Of a stretch of DNA of 8,338 nucleotides, positions 1-4,952 are shown in pieces. A model generated the notes under the pieces. The model was not told where the DNA came from, searched no databases, and was given only the letters and a program-made list of their open reading frames with translations. The DNA is from an uncultured Gammaproteobacteria bacterium. Lineage in GTDB: Bacteria > Pseudomonadota > Gammaproteobacteria > Acidiferrobacterales > CAJVXG01. The stretch spans positions 1 through 8,338 of the forward strand of contig CAJVXG010000062.1 of NCBI GenBank assembly GCA_913009215.1. The letters run 5' to 3'. A program made the position numbers and the translations under genes. Positions within the stretch are counted from its first letter, which is position 1. Each line of letters opens with the position of its first letter.

Positions 1-63
1 ACCGTATTTCTGACCAAGCTGGCTGAATTGTTAATGCGGAGCCTGGACCGATTCCTAAAATAG
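1..63 (+). CDS. C-terminal end of a DUF484-family protein (partial)
   Basis: Frame 1 is open from the first base and reads TVFLTKLAELLMRSLDRFLK before a TAG stop at 61-63. The amphipathic FLxxLAELL pattern resembles the helical tail of DUF484 proteins, and DUF484 genes commonly lie directly upstream of xerC in gammaproteobacteria (often after dapF). Only 20 residues are visible, so the call rests as much on position as on sequence. The stop overlaps the possible start region of xerC, which suggests translational coupling. The function of DUF484 proteins is not well established. The gene is cut by the window edge, not broken. Confidence 0.55.
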   Translation, partial: TVFLTKLAELLMRSLDRFLK

Positions 64-1001
64 CAAAGCAAGAGTCCGACAAGCTTGCTGCCACGGCGGC
101 AGGGAAAACGGTTGAACAATTCCTGCGCTACCTCAAAGTCGAACGCCGCTACTCCATCCATACCGTTAATAATTATCGTCGCGATCTGAACCGTTTGCAT
201 AAATACTGTGCCGGCAGGCAAATCAGGGCCTGGAGAGACTTGAAGGCGGCCGATGGTCGAAAGTTTATGGCGGAAATGCATCGACAAGGGCTGGGCGCAC
301 GCACTATCCATCGACGATTATCGGCAGCCCGCTCGTTTTATCGTTATTTGATGCGCGAAGGTTTGTGCAAGACTAATCCGCTTGCCGGCTTGTCGGCGCC
401 AAAGCCGGAAAAACGCCTGCCCGAGGTGTTGAGTGTGGATCAGTTGCAGCGCCTGTTCAGGGATGTTGGCAAGAACCCCCTGATGTTGCGTGATATGGCT
501 ATGATGGAGCTGTTGTATTCGTCCGGGCTGCGATTGTCCGAGCTGGTTGGACTCGATATTGATGATATCAATTTTGATGAACACATCGTGCGGGTCACCG
601 GTAAAGGTAACAAGATGCGCGATATACCCATAGGTCGTTTTGCCTACCAGGCCTTGCATGTCTGGATCAAGGAACGCGGGCAACTAAAAATTCAGGATCC
701 CTCGGCACTGTTTCTGAGCCAGCAGGGTAGACGGCTGAGTGCACGCTCGGTGCAGTTGCGCATGAACAAGCTGGCCAGACAGCAAGGGCTGGATGGCCAT
801 ATTCACCCACACATGTTGCGCCACTCTTTTGCCAGCCATTTACTGGAGTCCAGTGGCGACCTGCGTGCGGTGCAGGAATTATTGGGACATGCCAGCATTT
901 CGACGACACAAATTTATACCCATCTTGATTACCAGCATTTGGCCAAGGTGTACGATAAGGCCCATCCGCGTGCCCGCAAGCGTGGCCAGTCTCAGGGATG
1001 A
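60..1001 (+). CDS. xerC: Tyrosine recombinase XerC, start codon unclear
   Basis: XerC acts with XerD at the dif site to resolve chromosome dimers at cell division. Numbering from an ATA at 60 (313 aa), the N-terminal SAM-like core-binding domain starts at VEQFLRYLKVERRYS (about residues 18-32). The catalytic domain holds the full set R158 (GLRLSELVGL), K182 (GKGNK), H251 and R254 (HPHMLRHSF), H277 (LLGHAS) and nucleophile Y286 (IYTHLD). Their spacing is nearly the same as in E. coli XerC (298 aa). The SSGDLRAVQELLGHA and DAAHPRA-like tail also fit XerC rather than a phage integrase. The odd point is the start. The frame is open from 27, but no ATG, GTG or TTG occurs before TTG at 195, and starting there would remove about 28 residues of conserved domain. 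Candidates are ATA at 60, overlapping the upstream TAG in an ATGA-like geometry, or ATT at 51 with GGAG nine bases upstream. A -1 slip on A-AAA-TAG, or a sequence error, is also possible. Function is certain; the 5' end is not. Confidence 0.93.
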   Translation: MAKQESDKLAATAAGKTVEQFLRYLKVERRYSIHTVNNYRRDLNRLHKYCAGRQIRAWRDLKAADGRKFMAEMHRQGLGARTIHRRLSAARSFYRYLMREGLCKTNPLAGLSAPKPEKRLPEVLSVDQLQRLFRDVGKNPLMLRDMAMMELLYSSGLRLSELVGLDIDDINFDEHIVRVTGKGNKMRDIPIGRFAYQALHVWIKERGQLKIQDPSALFLSQQGRRLSARSVQLRMNKLARQQGLDGHIHPHMLRHSFASHLLESSGDLRAVQELLGHASISTTQIYTHLDYQHLAKVYDKAHPRARKRGQSQG

Positions 1002-1021
1002 ACGCATTATTTCCCTCCGGG

Positions 1022-1055
1022 TTGACAGCGTTTCTTAAAGAAACGACAGTATTAG
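1022..1055 (+). promoter_or_regulatory. Palindrome with flanking GACAG repeats: possible operator/promoter
   Basis: The 17-nt sequence CGTTTCTTAAAGAAACG (1029-1045) is a perfect palindrome with 8-base arms around a central A. It is flanked by direct copies of GACAG at 1024-1028 and 1045-1049, 21 bp apart (about two helical turns). A perfect TTGACA -35 box lies at 1022-1027. However, the hexamer 17 bp downstream (GACAGT) is a poor -10, and TATTAG at 1050 is too far away. The hairpin would have almost no loop and no T-tract, so it is unlikely to terminate xerC transcription. The best reading is a dimeric-regulator site controlling the next two genes. This is inference from pattern and position only. 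Confidence 0.35.
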
Positions 1056-1107
1056 TGAGTGTTTGTTAACCTGTGCGCAGAACGTGACTGAAACCAGATA
1101 CTACAGC

Positions 1108-1950
1108 ATGCGGCAATTGTCGCCTTACCAGGGCACCATCCAGGTGGTACAGAAGAATGGTTCCCGTGCCATGAGCGTTGACGGGGTCGATTGGCAAACC
1201 CAGATCAAAAGGAAAGGAGCACGCTTCTCGACACGCGGTATCTGGCGTAGTGACGGCAGCGGCGATCTGGAAGAAGATGAATTATGCGGGTCCTTTATCC
1301 AGGACCTGAAAAATGCCCCCGAGCTGCCGTTCCCGTTTGCCGATAAACTGGAATTGTGGTTGCTTGATAGTCAGTCGCAAATGCCGATGGCCCTGGTGTC
1401 CAGTATGCTGGATCGTGAAACGGCGCCACGTATTAATGATGTGCATTGGCAGGCCACCCTGGCCGACGATTACAGTTTTGTGGCGCCGAGCCTGGGACGG
1501 GCCAGTGCCGCATTATCTACCACCTTGACGCACCGCGATATCCTGCAGCGCTGTATACAAGCTGTTGCAGGGCTACGACCGCAGGCGCAGTGGTTCCGTC
1601 GTGATGAGCAAGGCGGTGGGTTCGGGCTTAATGGTTGTCGTATTGATGACCATCTGGAAGGACGGCAATTGACAGCGCAACAGTTTCCGGAGTTGTTGTT
1701 GCGGCAGCAGTGGCCACACGATGAGGAAACCGCGCTGGTGCGCGATTATCACGCCTGGCGCTCTCCCTGGTTGTTGACGCACAGTGATATTAGTGACGAA
1801 ACCCGTGATTGGCTGGAACATGCGGCCTGCAATCATCCGCAGCAGTTATTCCGTGCCCGCAAACTGTTACCCAAGGTCATCAACAAGGAAATGTTAAAAA
1901 AGGCATGGGTGGCCATGGCCATACGCCGGTCCAATACTGCCATGCTGTAA
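1108..1950 (+). CDS. Uncharacterised protein, about 280 aa, paired with an S24 protein
   Basis: I do not recognise this protein. The reading frame is long, has proteobacterial codon use and no competing frame, so it is very likely a real gene. It appears soluble: no signal peptide and no hydrophobic segment long enough to span a membrane. Visible blocks are QGTIQVVQKNGSRAMSVDG and VDWQTQIKRKG near the N-terminus, a strand-rich middle (KLELWLLDSQ, PMALVSSML), a Trp/Asp-rich later part (YHAWRSPWLLTHSDIS), and a basic C-terminal helical region (RARKLLPKVINKEMLKKAW, then VAMAIRRS). No catalytic motif stands out. I chose ATG at 1108 because the ordered sequence begins there; GTG at 1084 and TTG at 1063 are in frame, and none has a good ribosome-binding site. 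The 3' end overlaps the S24 gene start, implying co-expression and possibly a joint role. Confidence 0.75.
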   Translation: MRQLSPYQGTIQVVQKNGSRAMSVDGVDWQTQIKRKGARFSTRGIWRSDGSGDLEEDELCGSFIQDLKNAPELPFPFADKLELWLLDSQSQMPMALVSSMLDRETAPRINDVHWQATLADDYSFVAPSLGRASAALSTTLTHRDILQRCIQAVAGLRPQAQWFRRDEQGGGFGLNGCRIDDHLEGRQLTAQQFPELLLRQQWPHDEETALVRDYHAWRSPWLLTHSDISDETRDWLEHAACNHPQQLFRARKLLPKVINKEMLKKAWVAMAIRRSNTAML

Positions 1951-2384
1951 TTCGTGATATTCCCGTTATTAAGCTATGGATTAATGTCGTACCGGGTTCT
2001 GTTAATATATCTATTCCGGGATTCAGTGAGCGGGTTGTTGTGGACATGATCGATGGTGGTGGTTGCTCGGCAGCCGAACCCTTTGCCTTACAGGTGCTGG
2101 GCGACAGTATGGAGCCTGAGTTTTGTGATGGCCACGTCATTATTGTGGATCCGGGTATGCCAGTCATCCATGGCGCCTACGTGGTTATCGAATATCTCGG
2201 CGAGACCAGCCTGCGCCAGTTTTTAGTGCAGGGCGATAAGTACCTGATACGCGCCATTAACGTGCGATACCCCACCATTGAACTGGTCAAGGAGTACATG
2301 GTACATGGTGTTGTTGTACAACGGGCCGGCAGGCGGCGCAAGGAAATCAAACACTACATTGGTAATAAGGCCAGTAGCAATTGA
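1905..2384 (+). CDS. Small LexA/UmuD-like S24 family protein without DNA-binding domain
   Basis: The C-terminal two thirds have the S24 (LexA, UmuD, phage repressor) fold pattern: AEPFALQVLGDSMEPEF with nucleophile-type Ser at about residue 68, then DGHVIIVDPG, GAYVVIEYLGE and a final GVVVQRAGRRR strand. S24 proteins usually cleave themselves using a Ser/Lys pair, the Lys about 37 residues after the Ser. Here that stretch reads TSLRQFLVQG with no lysine: Arg is at +36 and Gln at +37. There is also no helix-turn-helix, and no Ala-Gly or Cys-Gly cleavage site is obvious in the short N-terminus. It may therefore be a non-cleaving member, a partner protein or a sensor. The start is uncertain: ATG 1905 overlaps the previous gene by 46 bases and has AAAAGG too close; GTG 2040 and ATG 2046 would leave only the fold core. 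The C-terminus (KEIKHYIGNKASSN) is basic. It probably shares an operon with the preceding unknown gene. Confidence 0.8.
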   Translation: MGGHGHTPVQYCHAVIRDIPVIKLWINVVPGSVNISIPGFSERVVVDMIDGGGCSAAEPFALQVLGDSMEPEFCDGHVIIVDPGMPVIHGAYVVIEYLGETSLRQFLVQGDKYLIRAINVRYPTIELVKEYMVHGVVVQRAGRRRKEIKHYIGNKASSN

Positions 2385-2385
2385 T

Positions 2386-3669
2386 TTACTTGTAGATATG
2401 CTCCCTGGACCAGGGCAGATCGTGTTTACGCGGTCGCGTGAACATGATCTGGAATAGCTGCAGTGTACCGGTAGAAAATGCGGCAATAGACCCGTTCAGG
2501 TACAAACGCCAGGCCCGGACAAAATGGGCATCGTACATATCCTCGACGGTATTGGCATTTTCTTCAAAGCGTTGCGACCAGTGTTCCAGGGTCTTGGCGT
2601 AATGCAGGCGCAGGTTTTCTACATCCTGAACGGAGAAATTCCGATACTCGAAAATATCCATCATTTCACCGATTGAGGGTGTATAGCCCCCCGGGAAAAT
2701 TCGTTTCTCAATCCAGGCATTCATTAGCTGCGGTTTATTACGGCCAATGGAATGAATGAGTCCACGGCCATCTTCTTTCAGGCAGCGATGCATCACTTCG
2801 CCGAGCTCGCGAAAATTTTGTTTGCCGACATGTTCCAGCATTCCCACGGAAACAAAGACGTCGTAGCTGCCGCTGATGTTACGGTAATCGTCTTCTACAT
2901 ATTCAATAAGGTGATCCAGCCCTTCCTGTTTGGCGCGTTCCCTGGCATAGAGTATTTGCTGGTGGGAGATATTGTAGGAACGCACCTGGACGTTATAATG
3001 CCTGGCCATATAACGGGCCAGACCACCCCAGCCGCATCCGGCTTCGACCACCGTTTCACCGGACTTGAGTTGTAATTTGCGACATACATGCTCCATCTTT
3101 GCCTTTTGTGCTGCCTCCAGAGACATTTCCGGGTCCGGGAAATAGGCGCAGGTGTATTGCAGGTACTCTTGATCGAGCCAGAGATCGTAAAAGTCATTAC
3201 CGAGATCATAATGGTGGTTAATATGATCCTTGGAGCCGCGTAGTGAATTAGTGCGTGGTTTGTTAATCAGGTCAGAGACGTACTTTTTGAGGAAGCTGAT
3301 TTTTTTGGAATCGGCAGCGGCCACATAGATCATTTTCAGAAATGCCAATAGGTCCCCGTCAATTTCGATACGCCCGATGCTGTAAAGATCACCAAAGTTC
3401 AGGTTCGGATGTGACAACAATTTATACAGGGCGCCGCGGTCACGTATTTCCATACGGATGAGGTCCGTTGCTGTGGATTCGGTGACGGGTTCTCCATCCC
3501 ATAAGACGATAGCGATCGCAGGTTTGTTGAGAATTTGCAGCAGGCGTCGAACCAGGGCGCGCTCCATGGTCGTGACCCGGCTCTTTTTGGACTGGGCAGG
3601 GTTATTATCCCCCAGCACTGCTCCTTGTCCCTCGGTGGGTAATGAAAGAAACGATTTATTTTTGCTCAT
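2386..3669 (-). CDS. cfa: Cyclopropane-fatty-acyl-phospholipid synthase
   Basis: The enzyme uses S-adenosylmethionine to add a methylene bridge across cis double bonds of membrane phospholipid acyl chains, typically in stationary phase or under acid and other stress. It is a peripheral enzyme at the inner membrane. The 427-aa product has SAM motif I VEAGCGWGG at about 208-216. Residues matching the bicarbonate/active-site set of E. coli Cfa are C174 (YTCAYF), E279 (VGMLEHVG), H306 (IHSIG) and Y357 (LRLHYAKTL). The E-to-H and H-to-Y spacings equal those of E. coli (27 and 51). NHHYDLGNDFYDLWLD at 151-166 is another family signature. It is about 45 residues longer than E. coli Cfa (382 aa), partly through a Ser/Gln/Lys-rich N-terminal tail of about 30 residues. 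ATG at 3669 is chosen because GGAG lies nine bases upstream; an in-frame TTG at 3729 would add 20 residues. It is transcribed alone, divergent from the thioesterase gene and convergent with the S24 gene. Confidence 0.96.
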   Translation of the reverse strand: MSKNKSFLSLPTEGQGAVLGDNNPAQSKKSRVTTMERALVRRLLQILNKPAIAIVLWDGEPVTESTATDLIRMEIRDRGALYKLLSHPNLNFGDLYSIGRIEIDGDLLAFLKMIYVAAADSKKISFLKKYVSDLINKPRTNSLRGSKDHINHHYDLGNDFYDLWLDQEYLQYTCAYFPDPEMSLEAAQKAKMEHVCRKLQLKSGETVVEAGCGWGGLARYMARHYNVQVRSYNISHQQILYARERAKQEGLDHLIEYVEDDYRNISGSYDVFVSVGMLEHVGKQNFRELGEVMHRCLKEDGRGLIHSIGRNKPQLMNAWIEKRIFPGGYTPSIGEMMDIFEYRNFSVQDVENLRLHYAKTLEHWSQRFEENANTVEDMYDAHFVRAWRLYLNGSIAAFSTGTLQLFQIMFTRPRKHDLPWSREHIYK

Positions 3670-3764
3670 TGACAACTGCTCCGTTGGCACCAAATTTTGT
3701 CCTTCATGGGTAGAATATCCTAATGCCAAACTTGTTTTTGGGCAATGTGCAAAATTAAAAACGT

Positions 3765-3808
3765 CTTTAATTATCAGGTGATTTCCAGAGAGTAGCTGAT
3801 TTTTAAAG
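3765..3808. repeat. Imperfect inverted repeat in the cfa / thioesterase divergent region
   Basis: CTTTAATTATCAG (3765-3777) and CTGATTTTTAAAG (3796-3808) form arms matching at 11 of 13 positions, with an 18-base spacer and centres 31 bp apart (about three helical turns). On the minus strand the left arm contains GATAAT (3775-3770), a 5/6 match to a -10 box directed toward cfa, though I see no convincing -35 for it. The element could be a regulator site or part of the cfa promoter. As a transcribed hairpin it would be AT-rich and weak. The rest of the 265-bp gap (3670-3934) holds only the cfa ribosome-binding site and the promoter listed next. Confidence 0.4.
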
Positions 3809-3873
3809 TATTTTTACCGGTTTTTGCTGGATTGGCCGTCATTTGTGCCTTGCTGATCTGGGTTGTAAAAGGT

Positions 3874-3901
3874 TTGCAAAGTGCAACAATCGATCTATGA
3901 T
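3874..3901 (+). promoter_or_regulatory. Sigma-70-like promoter for the YciA-type thioesterase gene
   Basis: TTGCAA (3874-3879, 4/6 to consensus) is separated by 16 bp from TATGAT (3896-3901, 5/6). Transcription would start near 3908 and give a leader of about 27 bases before ATG 3935. This also argues that the in-frame GTG at 3881, which lies inside the promoter, is not the gene start. Confidence 0.55.
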
Positions 3902-3934
3902 CTCGTTTTCTCTTTGTCAGGACATTGTGTATTC

Positions 3935-4333
3935 ATGGATAAATTACCCGCCGATCGCCAGCCCACTTTACGACTAGTGCCCCACCCTGGCGACACCAAT
4001 ACGGCCGGTGATATTTTTGGTGGCTGGATCATGTCGCAAGTCGATATTGCCGGGGCCGTGGAAGCGGCGCGGCGCGCCAGGGGGCGTGTTGTCACGGTCG
4101 CCGTGAATGCCTTTGAGTTTCATAAACCGGTGTTTGTTGGTGATCTGGTCAGTTTCTATGCCGAGGTAGTGCGGGTTGGCAATACTTCCTTGACCGTTGA
4201 TGTGGTGGTGTATTCTGAGCGCGGTTGGCGGAATGAGCCGATCTTTGGTGAATGCATCAAGGTGACCGAGGCCACTCTGACCTATGTGGCGATTGACGAG
4301 AATAGGAAACCGGTTCAGGTTCAGACAAATTGA
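3935..4333 (+). CDS. yciA: YciA-type hotdog-fold acyl-CoA thioesterase
   Basis: The protein hydrolyses acyl-CoA thioesters in the cytosol, probably helping to recycle CoA and adjust acyl-CoA pools. The 132-aa length matches YciA (E. coli 132 aa). The signature block DTNTAGDIFGGWIMSQVD lies at about 20-37 and contains the conserved Asn, GG and Asp of the hotdog active site. RVVTVAVNAFEFHKPVFVGD follows, corresponding to the VV-V--F--PV-VGD family pattern, then KVTEATLTYVAID near the end, matching the KATEALFKYVAVD region. ATG 3935 is preferred over GTG 3881 because it starts at the usual family position and lies just downstream of a likely promoter; AGGA lies 12 bases upstream, a rather long spacing. 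Functional class is confident, exact substrate is not. It is divergent from cfa and reads alone before a possible terminator. Confidence 0.9.
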   Translation: MDKLPADRQPTLRLVPHPGDTNTAGDIFGGWIMSQVDIAGAVEAARRARGRVVTVAVNAFEFHKPVFVGDLVSFYAEVVRVGNTSLTVDVVVYSERGWRNEPIFGECIKVTEATLTYVAIDENRKPVQVQTN

Positions 4334-4427
4334 GCCAATATTTGCAGCTGTTTAATTCTCACAGGGATTGGCACCTTGGGAGTTTCGTGACTACAATGAT
4401 CAGAAATAGCTAATGGTAGATTTTAAT

Positions 4428-4456
4428 TTGACGGCAGTTAATTGGCCGTTTTTATT
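4428..4456 (+). promoter_or_regulatory. Candidate promoter for the DUF805 gene
   Basis: TTGACG (4428-4433, 5/6) is 17 bp from TTTATT (4451-4456, 4/6). A transcript would start near 4463, giving a leader of about 23 bases with the strong Shine-Dalgarno AAGGGG (4472-4477), eight bases before the ATG. The spacer coincides with the hairpin listed separately, so the two readings compete. Confidence 0.45.
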
Positions 4457-4457
4457 T
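4431..4457 (+). terminator. Weak intrinsic terminator-like hairpin after the thioesterase gene
   Basis: ACGGC (4431-4435) pairs with GCCGT (4445-4449) around a nine-base loop, followed by TTTTTATTT. The stem is only 5 bp, extendable by one G-T pair. It could end the thioesterase transcript, or act as an operator-like element within the DUF805 promoter spacer. Confidence 0.4.
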
Positions 4458-4485
4458 ACAAAAATAGGAAAAAGGGGAAAATTAT

Positions 4486-4830
4486 ATGCACTGGTATCTC
4501 GATGTATTAAAAAAATACGCTGTATTTGACGGTAGGGCACAGCGAGCGGAATATTGGATGTTTTTTCTTTTTAATTTCATCATCTCTATTATCCTGACAG
4601 TGATAGAAAACGCTATTGGATTACCCTTGGTGCTCAGCGGTCTTTACTTTTTAGCTATATTGTTACCTGGTATCGGTGTAGCCATTCGCAGACTGCACGA
4701 CACAGGCCGTAGCGGCTGGTGGTTATTGATCGCATTGATACCACTTGTCGGAATAGTACTTCTGATATTTATGGTGCTGGATAGTCAGTCAGGCGATAAT
4801 GAGTATGGGCCTAATCCAAAGAGCGCCTAA
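4486..4830 (+). CDS. DUF805 family inner-membrane protein
   Basis: This 114-aa protein fits DUF805 in length and signature (the family includes E. coli YhaH and YhaI). It begins with an amphipathic helix ending FDGRAQRAEYWMF, the usual family opening (FxGRxxRxEYW). Hydrophobic segments follow at about 24-43 and 47-66, then the hallmark RRLHDTGRSGWW loop at about 68-79, a third segment at about 79-97, and the tail DSQSGDNEYGPNP. It therefore sits in the cytoplasmic membrane with three or four helices. Its biochemical role is unknown. The start is firm: AAGGGG lies eight bases upstream of the ATG. It appears to be a single-gene unit with its own promoter and a strong terminator, and it is visibly more AT-rich than its neighbours, possibly because of its hydrophobic codons. 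Confidence 0.93.
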   Translation: MHWYLDVLKKYAVFDGRAQRAEYWMFFLFNFIISIILTVIENAIGLPLVLSGLYFLAILLPGIGVAIRRLHDTGRSGWWLLIALIPLVGIVLLIFMVLDSQSGDNEYGPNPKSA

Positions 4831-4872
4831 GCAGGATCGTTTGATACATACACAAGAAGATCTTGAGACTCA

Positions 4873-4900
4873 ACGGAGCCCTTTGGGCTCCGTTTTTTTT
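4873..4900 (+). terminator. Strong Rho-independent terminator after the DUF805 gene
   Basis: ACGGAGCCC (4873-4881) and GGGCTCCGT (4885-4893) form a perfect 9-bp GC-rich stem with a TTT loop, followed immediately by a run of eight T (4893-4900). It lies 43 bases after the DUF805 stop and separates that gene from the hydrolase cluster. The A run needed for efficient bidirectional action is absent, so it acts rightward. Confidence 0.93.
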
Positions 4901-4925
4901 GTAATTTTCCTTGTCAGTGTATGAT
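4899..4925 (+). promoter_or_regulatory. Possible promoter of the C92 hydrolase - rsmJ - rsmE cluster
   Basis: TATGAT at 4920-4925 is a 5/6 match to a -10 box. The best -35 is TTGTAA at 4899-4904 (4/6), but the 15-bp spacer is short. A start near 4932 would leave about 21 bases before ATG 4953. A promoter is expected here because a strong terminator lies just upstream, but this exact placement is tentative. Confidence 0.35.
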
Positions 4926-4952
4926 ATCAGCCGTGTCCATATCGAAAAAACT

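Noticed and set aside
60..1001. Tyrosine recombinase as a sign of a mobile element or integron
   Set aside because: Length, active-site spacing and the DUF484 neighbour all match housekeeping XerC; no attachment site, repeats or cargo genes are present.
2752..3075. 107-aa plus-strand open frame inside cfa
   Set aside because: It is antisense to the catalytic domain of Cfa, with no recognisable motif or ribosome-binding site.
3881..3934. GTG at 3881 as the thioesterase start (150 aa)
   Set aside because: It lies within a likely promoter and adds 18 residues with no family counterpart.
4334..4372. GCCAAT / ATTGGC inverted repeat after the thioesterase gene
   Set aside because: Only 6 bp with a 27-base loop and no T-tract; easily explained by chance.
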